A stretch of DNA of 64,000 nt, from NCBI GenBank assembly GCA_001421175.1, contig LJKL01000009.1:89616-153615 (forward strand), in the 5' to 3' direction. Every line of letters starts with the position of its first letter. Position 1 is the stretch's first letter. This document shows, one piece after another, positions 17,920 through 25,955 of this stretch. The position numbers were made by a program, and so were the translations under genes. Below the pieces are notes generated by a model. It saw nothing but the letters and a program-made list of their open reading frames with translations. It was not told the origin of the DNA and did not search any database. This DNA is from Methanomassiliicoccales archaeon RumEn M2 (GTDB taxonomy: Archaea; Thermoplasmatota; Thermoplasmata; Methanomassiliicoccales; Methanomethylophilaceae).

Positions 17920-19220
17920 GCTTCTTATTGCTCGATTTCACGATGTCCGTAGCTATGCCCATGAGGCTGGCACCGTACATCTTGTCCCTTCCCTCGGCGG
18001 TTATGTATACAGTCTCGTCCTTCTCTGACAGGGTTATGAGGAACCATCCGGACTCCATATCGACTCTCCAGCCCTCCGCTTCGCTCAGGTTATCATATTC
18101 CAGAGCGAAGACCTGGTCATGTATGGACCTGGAGATCTCCTCCTTGTCGCCGTGATAGGGGATCGAGAAATCGGATTTGAAGCTGGGGGTGATACCGCTC
18201 ACGATCTGGCTCAGATTCGTTTCCCCGGCTATCTTGGCCATGAGAGCACCGGCCGTGATACCGTCCAGAGAATACGAGACGTTCGGGAATACGAAATACC
18301 CGTTCATGTTGCCTCCCATATCAAGCCCCTTGGCCTTGACCGCTTCGCCCAGAGACCTGTGCCCTCTCCTGGTCCAAGTTATCTCAGATGACTGCAGGGC
18401 GTCAGTGACCGAAAGCGAAGCGTCTACGGGAAGCGCGACCTTCTTCGGTTCCATATTCGCCATGAGCACGGCAAGGGTTGCCCCTCCGTCCAGGTATTCA
18501 CCGTTCTCGTCGAATACCCCGAGGCGTGTGCCGTTGCTGTTGAAGGCTATTCCGATGCTGCCGGGACTGGACTTCACAGACCGTGACAGGTTCTTCAGGT
18601 TCTGCTCCTCGGGAGCAGGAGCTCTTCCCGGGGATCTGCCGTCAGGGTGGCAGTTTATGGAAGTCAGATCGGCGCCCAGATCGGCCATTAGGTGAGGGGC
18701 GACAAAGCATGTGCAGTCCGACGCGCAGTCCATGACCACATGGCAGTCCACGTTGCCCACGTACTCAGTGACTCTGGATCTGTAGTTCTCCAGACCCCCG
18801 GTCACCTTTCTGATCCTCCCGACGCGGGAGTAGGGGGGGGAGCTCCTTCTCCGTTTCCAATCCGGAGCTGACAGCTTTCATCTGGGACTCGGTGAAAAGG
18901 GACCCGTCGATGTTGCTGAGGAACATGCTGTTTATGTCCGTCCTGTCCGGCGACCCTATCATTATGCAGCATTCGGATCCCTTGGAGGAGAAGGGCATGG
19001 CGGGTGCGGCCATTCTGCCTGCATCCCTCACATCCCCGCCGGCCGCGGTTATGCCTGCGCACACGGTATAGAATGCCATTGTGCTGCTGCGGCGCAGGTT
19101 CCGGGAGATCAGCACAGTCTTGTACTGCATCCCTATGGTTTTACCTACGTTTATTATGAATTCGGGGGAAAGTCTCCCTTCCGTGGTGCCTCTGATTTCG
19201 GACGATGTCGTAGGTGCCAT
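17909..19220 (-). CDS. Phosphohexomutase-like protein without catalytic motifs (frameshifted)
   Basis: Two frames, 19220 down to about 18841 and about 18832 down to 17909, join into one protein of about 437 residues with the four-domain layout of GlmM. One surplus base in the C8 run at 18833-18840 breaks the frame; C7 would join ELPP to YSRVGRIRKVTGG. The catalytic regions are all altered: where GlmM has TASHNPPEFNG this has IGSPDRTDINS, where it has DGDADR this has NSNGTR, and where it has RPSGTE this has LSEKDE. Phosphoserine context, metal aspartates and the phosphate site are thus gone, although the folds around them are kept. The ATG at 19220 lies about 30 bases from AGATATATC at 19246-19254. 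It is probably a pseudoenzyme with non-catalytic role, or a decaying gene. Confidence 0.68.
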
Positions 19221-19348
19221 CGCGACGACTAATCCCGTTCGGTTTGATATATCTTTCAATCGGGGCGGGCATCCCTCCTCAGCACCAAGTTAGATTTATA
19301 TACATTCATTTTTCAAAAAAGAGGCTGGATAGAAAAAAATGGAAAAAA

Positions 19349-19358
19349 TTATATATAT
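19349..19358 (+). promoter_or_regulatory. Strong TATA box for the 72-residue small protein
   Basis: TTATATATAT after an A-rich upstream tract (19332-19348, BRE-like). A start near 19380 would give a leader of about 35 bases carrying GAGGGG seven bases before the ATG at 19415. It is the most AT-rich promoter in the window, suggesting high expression. Confidence 0.6.
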
Positions 19359-19414
19359 TGGCGATAGCAATGTATGTTTTGCTGAGCCAGCAGGCTAAGT
19401 TGAGGGGACAGAAA

Positions 19415-19633
19415 ATGGTGATGCAGAAGATTACTTTTGAGAGAGCTAAGACAATAGCCATGAACAAGGGACTGAAACCCGGGAAGGTCAAGGGCACTGA
19501 CGGGGTGCAGTTCACCAAGGGAATGAACGACAGGCTTACTCTGATCGGTTGGGATGAGTTCGAGGCCGCCCTTAAGAAGAGGGGCCTCGCGGTCTACGAG
19601 TCCGGCGGTTGGATGAAGATAATGAAGGCATAA
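19415..19633 (+). CDS. Small basic protein of unknown function (72 aa)
   Basis: A 72-residue protein that starts MVMQKITFERAKTIAMNKGL, continues KPGKVKGTDGVQFTKG and ends SGGWMKIMKA. The ATG at 19415 is set by GAGGGG at 19402-19407; longer starts lie upstream of the TATA box. It is basic, without cysteines or membrane segments, and looks like a compact alpha-beta fold with an ERAKTIA helix and a DEFEAALKKRGLAVYESG unit. The strong promoter and a terminator-like hairpin directly behind it indicate a monocistronic, well-expressed gene. I do not recognise a family. Confidence 0.65.
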   Translation: MVMQKITFERAKTIAMNKGLKPGKVKGTDGVQFTKGMNDRLTLIGWDEFEAALKKRGLAVYESGGWMKIMKA

Positions 19634-19652
19634 GCCTTCGGCAAAGGTCTTC

Positions 19653-19669
19653 CCGGGCGCCCAGCCCGG
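19653..19669 (+). terminator. Hairpin terminator after the 72-residue gene
   Basis: CCGGGC-GCCCA-GCCCGG, a six-pair GC stem, followed by a T5 tract at 19676-19680. The same T-rich stretch (TTTTTATACC) also serves as the TATA region of tRNA-Leu. Confidence 0.5.
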
Positions 19670-19708
19670 TATCAATTTTTATACCACAACGCTTTACTGC
19701 TGCCTTGC

Positions 19709-19793
19709 GCAGGGGTTACCGAGCTTGGCCAAAGGTGCTAGATTCAGGGTCTAGTTGTTCAGGCATTCGAGGGTTCAAATCCCTTCCCCTGCA
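19709..19793 (+). tRNA. tRNA-Leu (CAG)
   Basis: An 85-base class II tRNA with a long variable arm. Acceptor GCAGGGG pairs with CCCCTGC, the anticodon stem CTAGA/TCTAG encloses TTCAGGG (anticodon CAG), and the T arm is GAGGG-TTCAAAT-CCCTT. The discriminator is A and CCA is not encoded. A TATA-like element lies 28 bases upstream. Confidence 0.95.
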
Positions 19794-19811
19794 CTCATCC
19801 CCCTTTCTGCA

Positions 19812-22009
19812 TCACATTTTCGTTACTGTGAGTCTGAGCGCGTTCAATACCACCGAGAGGGACGACAGGGACATCGCCCCCGCGGCTATCATCGGATTCA
19901 GAAGGGGTCCTCCGACCAGATAGAGGGCCCCCGCGGCTATGGGTATCCCTATCACATTGTAGATGAAGGCCAGGAAGAGGTTCTGCTTCACGTTTCTGAG
20001 GGTTGCCCGCCCTATCCTCGCTACCGCGGGAACGCTGCGGACATCGTTGCTCATTATCACCACATCCGCGGACTCCATGGCTATGTCAGTGCCGGACCCG
20101 ATGGCGATACCCAGATCGCTCTTCACGAGGCCGGTGCATCGTTTATCCCGTCCCCCACCATGGCCACCCTGCGTCCGCTCTCCTGCAGAGCGGAGACGCC
20201 CTCCACCTTCTGCCACGGCATCATATGCGCCATCACCTCATCTATTCCCGCCTGGGCCGCTATAGCGCGGGCGGTGGCCTCGCTGTCACCGGTTATCATG
20301 ACAGATCCGATGCCCATGGATTCAAGGGATGCGACAGCCTCTCTGCTCGACTCCCTTATCCTGTCCGAGACAGCTATGATCCCGTTGAGGGCGCCCCCGG
20401 ACGCGACATACATCACGGTCTTGCCCTCCCCCGATAGCTTGGAGAATCCCTCCTCCAGGCGGGAGACGTCTATCCCGTTATCGTCCATGAGGCTCCTGTT
20501 GCCGATGAGGACCTCAGAACCGTCCACCGAGGCTCTGAGGCCGCTGCCCACCAGAGCCTCGAAGGATTCGGGACCCGATATCTGCATCCCCTCGCCCTCT
20601 GCGTATTCGACGACGGCCCTGCCGACGGGATGCTCCGATCCGTATTCGGCGGAGGCCGAGATCCGCAGCATGGTGTCTCTCTCGATCAAGGACACCAGAT
20701 CGGTGACAACGGGCCTTCCCTCAGTCAATGTGCCAGTCTTATCAAAGACAACAACATCTATCCCTGCTGCGGTCTGAAGAGCTTCTGCGTTCTTGAACAA
20801 TATACCCATGTCCGCGCCGCGCGTGGTTCCGACTATTATCGCCAGAGGCGTCGCCAGTCCAAGTGCGCAAGGGCACGCGATGACAAGCACGGACACAAGC
20901 ACGGTAACGGAGAACTCAAGGCTCTTGCCCGATATGAGCCAGATGAGTGCCGAGATCACGGCTATCGATATGACCGCAGGCACGAAGTAACGGACCACAG
21001 TGTCAGCTATGCGGGCTATGGGCGCTTTGGTGCTCTGCGCATCCTCCACCATCTCCACTATATGGGATAGCACGGTGTCATCGCCGGTATGCACCACTGA
21101 GACCTCCAGGCGGCCGTTCATGTTCACCGTACCCTCGTAAACGGAGCTGCCCTCCGTCTTGTCCGCAGGGACGCTCTCCCCCGTGAGCATGGACTCGTCC
21201 ACGGCACTGGTTCCGGAGATAACGGTTCCGTCGGCAGGGAATCTTCCACCCGGTCTCACGATCAAGACATCCCCGACGACAAGACTGGCCTTCGGTACCT
21301 CATATTCCTTGCCGTCCACCAGCACAGTGGCGGTGTCAGGGGACAGGGTCATGAGCTTCCTGACAGCATCCCCCACTCTTTTCCTGGACCCGGACTCCAG
21401 ATAGTTTCCGAAGAGGATCAGGGTGATGATCATCGCAGCAGATTCGTAATAGAAGTGGGCGTGAGCCCCCTGGGTGAATACCTGGTAAGTTATGAAGAGG
21501 CTGAATATGAAGGAGGCCGACGTCCCCAATGCCACCAGGGAATCCATGTTCGGGTTCAGACGTATTATGTTCGTGAACCCGTTGATGAAGAATCGCCTGC
21601 CTGCATACAGGCACGGTATGCAAAGTGCCAGCTGCAGTATTGCGTGCACCTGCGGGTCGGTCCCTATCAGGAAATCGAGGTTGAGGCCCAGCATAGGGCC
21701 CATGGATATTATGAAAAGGGGTATGGCGAAGACAGCTGACAGTATCAGGTCGTTTCGCAGGACCCTGACGGCCCTCTCTTCCTTTTCGGAGTCATCATCT
21801 CCGGATGATATGCCGTAGCCCTTCGATTCAACAGTATCGAATATTTCCTGAGGAGACAGCACCTCAGGGTCGTACTCCACCACCGTCCTTCCTGTTGCCA
21901 GATTGACGGATATCTCGGAAGTGCCCGCCAGATCCCTAAGCCCACGCTCTACTGCCGCTGAGCATGCAGCACAGGTCATCCCTGTGACCTTGAAGGAGAT
22001 CTTGGCCAT
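19812..22009 (-). CDS. copA: Copper-translocating P-type ATPase (frameshifted)
   Basis: A P1B-type ATPase of about 732 residues. Domains in order: an N-terminal metal-binding domain with MTCAACSA near residue 10, six transmembrane helices, the TGES actuator motif near 275, the CPC ion site (IACPCALGLATPL near 376), the phosphorylation site DKTGTLTEG near 418 and the hinge GDGINDAPA near 620. After GDGINDAPA the frame breaks: one G is missing from the GG at 20129-20130 (plus strand), and adding it restores LVKSDLGIAIGSGTDIAMES and the last two helices. The gene is otherwise intact, so a sequencing error is likely. It is preceded by the CopZ-like chaperone; copper(I) export is expected. Confidence 0.88.
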
Positions 22010-22013
22010 ATCC

Positions 22014-22232
22014 TCATTCCGTGACCGAATACCCGGCCTCGGTTATGGCGGCCCTGATCCTCTCCACAGTGTCGTTTGTCAGGTTACCTTTCACGACCAC
22101 TGTGCCCTTGGAGCTGCTGGCCTTACAGGATTTCACGCCTTCGACGGATGATACGGCCTTAACGACCCTGGCCTCGCAGTGGCCACAGGTCATTCCCGCC
22201 ACTTTCAGAGTTACAGAATCAGAGCTGAACAT
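22014..22232 (-). CDS. copZ: Heavy-metal-associated domain protein, CopZ-like copper chaperone
   Basis: A 72-residue HMA domain with the metal motif MTCGHCEARV near residues 14-23, the beta-alpha-beta ferredoxin-like layout and a KGNLTNDTVERIRAAITEAG segment. It lies four bases before the copper ATPase and should hand copper(I) to it. An unpaired CKASSSKG stretch fills the usual loop between the two halves. Confidence 0.88.
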   Translation of the reverse strand: MFSSDSVTLKVAGMTCGHCEARVVKAVSSVEGVKSCKASSSKGTVVVKGNLTNDTVERIRAAITEAGYSVTE

Positions 22233-22274
22233 GCAATAAGGAACGTTTCCGTTCTATTTTAGTATATCATAAGC

Positions 22275-22551
22275 TCACTGTATCAGGGCAACTGCCATGC
22301 CGATCAGTGAGACTATGATGAGCAATACCCCGAAAGCTGCCCATTTGCGGTCCTTTCCATATGCCAGGGATATCGTGGCGGCGACGACCCCTGCAAATGG
22401 GGATAGTATGAGGATCAGAACTGCAAGCCACGTCAGACCTTCTCCGTAAGGGGACCCGGTATACCCCGGCCATGAGGCCGATGACCGCGATCGCGACACT
22501 CAGGATGACGCACAACCTGAGGGTCTTGGCTATGCTATCCAAGAGGTTCAT
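22275..22551 (-). CDS. DUF1634-type membrane protein (frameshifted)
   Basis: Two frames together form about 91 residues with three hydrophobic segments: LRLCVILSVAIAVIGLMAG, then LTWLAVLILILSPFAGVVAA and FGVLLIIVSLIGMAVALI. One extra base in the C4 run at 22464-22467 separates them; C3 would join LMAG to YTGSPYGEGL. The order of segments and the KDRKW turn match the DUF1634 family, which is regularly found next to TauE/SafE transporters, as here where the genes overlap by four bases. It may act as a small partner subunit. Confidence 0.6.
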
Positions 22552-23387
22552 ACGTAACCTCCCGCATGAAGAAGCATCAGGACCGCAGAGGCCATCAGCA
22601 GCAAGGAGAAGTACTTCTTGAGGGAGGAAGCATCGATGCGGGCCGATATCCTTGTTCCCGCCTCAGCACCGATGACGGACCCGATGATCAGGAATGCGGC
22701 CATCCCAAGAGGCACCGAACCGTGGATAAGATAGACGACCGCACCGCTGAAGGCGGTTATTCCCAGAGAATAGCTGCTGGTGGCTGCCGCCGCCTTGATC
22801 GGCATCTTCATGTATATGTTCATGATGGGAACCTTGATCACCCCGCCTCCGACACCTGTCAGGCTGGATATCATCCCGGCGAACATGGAGCCGATCGTTC
22901 CGCCGGTCTTGTGCTCCACATCGTAGCATACGGTTTCCCCGCACTTCAGATCGTTGTACTCGAACTCCCCGTTCCCATTCTCCGGGATGTTCTCGCTGCC
23001 TCCGTTCCTTATCATGCGGTAAGCACTGAAGATCATCACCACGGAGAACACAGCCATCAGTATCCAGTCCTCAAGGTACACGGCGACCATGGCACCGATT
23101 ATCGCACCCGTGACTCCCCCGATCTCGAGCATGAGCCCGATCCGGATATTCGGAACGCCCTTGTTCAGATAGATGGCGGATCCCCATGAGGATATGGCGA
23201 TGATGCCGACAAGACTGAGGGCCGCTGCGGACACGGGCGTCAGACCGTAGACGATCGTCAGCACAGGTATGAAGATTATGCCTCCGCCCACTCCGAGAAG
23301 GGCACCCAATATGCCTGCGACTATGCCCAAGATCACAAGGCCGAGAAGGAGCAACGGATCCACTATGAAAGCAATAACGGTCTTCAT
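22548..23387 (-). CDS. TauE/SafE family sulfite/anion exporter-like membrane protein
   Basis: A 279-residue membrane protein with two repeated glycine-rich units, LGALLGVGGGIIFIPVLTIV near 28-47 and ISSLTGVGGGVIKVPIMNIY near 174, the mark of the TauE/SafE family, and about eight hydrophobic helices. A soluble loop near 128-160 (NGNGEFEYNDLKCGETVCYD) holds two cysteines. Substrates in the family include sulfite, sulfoacetate and other organosulfonates, or acetate. Behind copper export genes but with its own start, it is not necessarily copper-linked. Confidence 0.82.
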   Translation of the reverse strand: MKTVIAFIVDPLLLLGLVILGIVAGILGALLGVGGGIIFIPVLTIVYGLTPVSAAALSLVGIIAISSWGSAIYLNKGVPNIRIGLMLEIGGVTGAIIGAMVAVYLEDWILMAVFSVVMIFSAYRMIRNGGSENIPENGNGEFEYNDLKCGETVCYDVEHKTGGTIGSMFAGMISSLTGVGGGVIKVPIMNIYMKMPIKAAAATSSYSLGITAFSGAVVYLIHGSVPLGMAAFLIIGSVIGAEAGTRISARIDASSLKKYFSLLLMASAVLMLLHAGGYV

Positions 23388-23417
23388 ATAAACTTATCTG
23401 GTGTGGAAAAATAGATT

Positions 23418-24281
23418 ATGTCCCAGAGTATAGAGGCTCCCGTGGTCACAGTATTGGTTAGATATTGCGAGATAGGCCTCAAGAGCGCCCCGGTCAGGAA
23501 AAGATTCGAGGCCAGGCTGAAGGAGAACGTCCTGTCCATGCTCGCATATGACAGAGTTGAGGCCCTGGTGTCACAGGCCGGTGCCAGGATGTATCTGGAT
23601 ACAGAGGACCCGGAGGGGGCTGTCAGGGCAGTCACAAGGGTCTTTGGCATCGCATCCGTATCGGTTGCGGAGCACAGCTCGTCAGCGATGGAGGACATAT
23701 GCGCTGCTGCGGAGCTGTATTCCAGGGGAAGGCTCCCGGACGGGAGCTCATTCGCGGTACGTGCCAGAAGGGAAGGTTCACACCCTTACACCAGCACTGA
23801 CGTCGGGAGGGAGGCCGGGTCTGCGATATACGAGGCCAACAAGGACCGCGGCATAAGGGTGGATCTGACGCGGCCCGATAAGGAGTTCTACATAGAGGTC
23901 AGGGATTCCGGGGCGTTCATATTCGACACCTACACAAACGGCCCGGGAGGACTGCCTCTCGGTACGCAGGGCAAGGTCATCGCCAATACCCGTGACGACC
24001 GCGGCCTGCTGTCGGCATGGCTGATGATGAAGAGAGGATGCAAGGCCCTCGTGACAGAGGACTCCGACCTTCTGAGGAACTATGACCCGGGCCTGAGGAT
24101 CGCGGAAATGTCCGAGGCGGAGAAAAGGGACGACGTCATGGGCATCGTTCTGGGATCCTCCGTCGCGGATGACATATCTTCCTCGGCGGAGTGCCGCATC
24201 CCTGTCTACTTTCCCACCATAGGGATGGACGATGCAGAGGTATCGGCCCGTATGGTATCAGTCACAGAAGGAAAATTTTGA
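23418..24281 (+). CDS. ThiI-like THUMP protein with degenerate PP-loop
   Basis: A 287-residue protein that aligns with the first two-thirds of ThiI, the tRNA 4-thiouridine synthetase: an N-terminal ferredoxin-like domain (LVRYCEIGLKSAPVRKRFEA near 13-32), a THUMP domain (SSFAVRARREGSHPYTSTDV near 115) and the linker PGGLPLGTQGKVIA. The ATP pyrophosphatase signature SGGxDS that should follow is replaced by NTRDDRG, although the next helix LLSAWLMMKRGC is kept, and the C-terminus is about 100 residues short. It therefore should not adenylate tRNA in the usual way. It may keep a tRNA-binding role only. A terminator hairpin follows. Confidence 0.75.
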   Translation: MSQSIEAPVVTVLVRYCEIGLKSAPVRKRFEARLKENVLSMLAYDRVEALVSQAGARMYLDTEDPEGAVRAVTRVFGIASVSVAEHSSSAMEDICAAAELYSRGRLPDGSSFAVRARREGSHPYTSTDVGREAGSAIYEANKDRGIRVDLTRPDKEFYIEVRDSGAFIFDTYTNGPGGLPLGTQGKVIANTRDDRGLLSAWLMMKRGCKALVTEDSDLLRNYDPGLRIAEMSEAEKRDDVMGIVLGSSVADDISSSAECRIPVYFPTIGMDDAEVSARMVSVTEGKF

Positions 24282-24285
24282 ATAG

Positions 24286-24301
24286 CCCCGGAAGCCCGGG
24301 G
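24286..24301 (+). terminator. Hairpin after the ThiI-like gene
   Basis: CCCCGG-AAGC-CCGGGG, a perfect six-pair stem starting five bases after the TGA. It lacks a strong T tract. Confidence 0.4.
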
Positions 24302-24322
24302 TAATAGGTTTGGAAAGAAGGC

Positions 24323-24346
24323 AGAAGGGGCTTACTTGCCCCTTCT
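24323..24346 (-). terminator. Hairpin overlapping the L15e stop codon
   Basis: AGAAGGGGC-TTACTT-GCCCCTTCT on the plus strand, a nine-pair stem whose loop contains the L15e stop. On the minus strand it is followed by GCCTTCTTTCC, a T- and C-rich run. It would end transcription of the ribosomal gene. Confidence 0.5.
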
Positions 24347-24967
24347 TCCCTTGGCTTTGATGGAAGGCCTGACCTTCTCGGCGCCCTTCCCCTTGTTGCG
24401 GAGACCGCGGCCTCTCACACCTGCGGAAGTCAGTCCGCGGTAGGGGCGGCCCTTGTGCTTGCTGTAGCAGATCCAGTTGATCTTGGGGTCTGCCTGTATG
24501 ACGGGATGGCTCCAGTCGACGAGTATGACCTCGTACCAGATGTACTGCCCGTTCTCCCCTACCCAATAGGAGTTCAGAACCTCCAGGTTGGGGTATCTTG
24601 CCTGCGTTCTCTCCTCGATGACCCTCTGGAAGTTCTTACCGCCGGTCATCTTCAGGATACCCTTTCTCTTGGCTCTCCTTCCGGATTTGATCTGCCTCTT
24701 ACCGAAGGATCCCTTCTTGACCCTGCCCCTTACGAGGACGTATCCCTGCTTGGCCTTGTAGCCGAGGGCTCTTGCCCTGTCGAGCCTGGTGGGTTTCTCT
24801 ATGCGGCAGAAGTTCTCCTCCCGCCTCCAGATGATCCTTCTCTGTTTGTTCAGGTCCCCTATATAGGTCTGGGACGGGCTTTTCCACGCATCCGCTATGT
24901 AGGAGTACATGCTCTTACCGCGGGGTGCGGGAGCCTTCTCTTCGTTATTGTTGTTCTGGGTTGCCAT
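24332..24967 (-). CDS. rpl15e: 50S ribosomal protein L15e
   Basis: A 211-residue L15e, a large-subunit protein shared by archaea and eukaryotes. Typical parts are [12 protein letters not shown] near 20, [20 protein letters not shown] near 61-80, [20 protein letters not shown] near 96 and [20 protein letters not shown] near 133. A short acidic and polar N-terminal extension ([12 protein letters not shown]) precedes the usual start. A TATA-like CTTTAAATA lies upstream at about 25050-25058 on the minus strand. A terminator hairpin overlaps its end. Confidence 0.95.
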   Translation of the reverse strand: MATQNNNNEEKAPAPRGKSMYSYIADAWKSPSQTYIGDLNKQRRIIWRREENFCRIEKPTRLDRARALGYKAKQGYVLVRGRVKKGSFGKRQIKSGRRAKRKGILKMTGGKNFQRVIEERTQARYPNLEVLNSYWVGENGQYIWYEVILVDWSHPVIQADPKINWICYSKHKGRPYRGLTSAGVRGRGLRNKGKGAEKVRPSIKAKGRRGK

Positions 24968-25087
24968 TAAGCATCACCTATTCCGGATTCACCTTTGTGG
25001 GGCACATCTCCGTCGGAATCTAAGTTCCGCATCGTCTTGAATGATGGGCCTGTATTTAAAGATACAACATGAGAGACCATGACAGGC

Positions 25088-25096
25088 TTTTTAAAA
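25088..25096 (+). promoter_or_regulatory. TATA-like box for the first zinc-ribbon membrane protein
   Basis: TTTTTAAAA centred 26 bases before the ATG at 25118, which has no ribosome binding site, so translation is probably leaderless. It rules out the upstream ATG at 25079. Confidence 0.55.
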
Positions 25097-25117
25097 TCAT
25101 ATGCGCCTGAGCATTAC

Positions 25118-25459
25118 ATGAGATATTGTGTCAGCTGCGGAAGCCAGATGGAGGACGGAACCGAATTCTGCCCCAAATGCGGCGTGAGGAACGGGGAGTC
25201 CGTCAAATTCGACCCTGTCAGAAGCGACAGCGGCGATATGAACCCCGCGGCCATAGTGCTCGGTATACTGGGAATCCTGCTCGGTCTGTTCGTTCCCATA
25301 ATCGGATTGATACTCGGTGTGATCGGGATCGTGCTGTCCAGTAAAGGGAGCGTCGGCCATAGGAACACGGGTTTCGTGCTGTCGGTCCTTGCGATATTGG
25401 TGTCCGTGGTGAGCTGGATATTCGGTGCGATCATCCTCATGAGCCTGTATGGCTATTGA
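25118..25459 (+). CDS. Zinc-ribbon membrane protein (DUF4190-like)
   Basis: A 113-residue protein with an N-terminal zinc ribbon (YCVSCGSQMEDGTEFCPKCG, two CxxC pairs) and two hydrophobic segments, AAIVLGILGILLGLFVPIIG running into LILGVIGIVLSS, and GFVLSVLAILVSVVSWIFGA. The glycine- and leucine-rich helical pair resembles DUF4190 domains. Start at 25118 is fixed by the TATA box. A second protein of the same plan follows at 25583, so they may be old paralogues. Function unknown; such proteins often sit in membranes as sensors or assembly factors. Confidence 0.7.
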   Translation: MRYCVSCGSQMEDGTEFCPKCGVRNGESVKFDPVRSDSGDMNPAAIVLGILGILLGLFVPIIGLILGVIGIVLSSKGSVGHRNTGFVLSVLAILVSVVSWIFGAIILMSLYGY

Positions 25460-25552
25460 GGGCCCGATGCCGAAGATCCTTCCCCGCGATTCCGGAGCAA
25501 GCATCAGGACCATCGGCGGTCAGCGCCGTGATCCCTGGCAGGGAAGAGGGAT

Positions 25553-25559
25553 ATTTATA
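25553..25559 (+). promoter_or_regulatory. TATA-like box for the second zinc-ribbon membrane protein
   Basis: ATTTATA centred about 27 bases before the ATG at 25583, again consistent with a leaderless start. Confidence 0.5.
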
Positions 25560-25582
25560 CTCAGATTTTGATTGCGTTATCA

Positions 25583-25954
25583 ATGGCGGAATGCGTTTTT
25601 TGCGGGAGCCATGTGCCAGACGGCAGCGATCACTGTCCCAATTGCGGCTCTTCGGTGACCTCGCCCGGGGCGTATCAGGAAAAGCCCGCGGTTCAGAATG
25701 AGAATACAGGACCTCCGGGAGTCGCAAGCTTGGTCTTGGGTGCGATGGGGATCGCAGTAGGCGTGCTCTTCGTTCTCGGCTCTTTGCCATTCGACGTCGA
25801 TCCCTTCGTGTTGAATCTCACTCTCATACTTTGGGGGATAGTCGGATTGGCGATCACTAAGGACAAGGGGCCTGCCGCATCCTTCGGCAGGATACTGTGC
25901 ATGGGCACCATGGTCCTGGGCATCCTGGGCCTCACAGGATTCTTCGAGATGTGA
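25583..25954 (+). CDS. Zinc-ribbon membrane protein
   Basis: A 123-residue protein with an N-terminal zinc ribbon (CVFCGSHVPDGSDHCPNCGS) and three hydrophobic segments, GVASLVLGAMGIAVGVLFVL, VLNLTLILWGIVGLAI and RILCMGTMVLGILGLTGF. It shares the plan of its upstream neighbour but little detailed sequence. The linker between ribbon and membrane is proline- and asparagine-rich. It ends one base before the stop of the convergent PolB gene. No family name can be given. Confidence 0.68.
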   Translation: MAECVFCGSHVPDGSDHCPNCGSSVTSPGAYQEKPAVQNENTGPPGVASLVLGAMGIAVGVLFVLGSLPFDVDPFVLNLTLILWGIVGLAITKDKGPAASFGRILCMGTMVLGILGLTGFFEM

Positions 25955-25955
25955 C

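Noticed and set aside
18833..18840. C8 run as a phase-variation switch
   Set aside because: Possible, but twelve similar single-base breaks in housekeeping genes make sequence error the simpler reading.
25460..25582. A short gene between the two zinc-ribbon proteins
   Set aside because: The only frames continue into the next gene or lack starts; the stretch holds only a TATA box.
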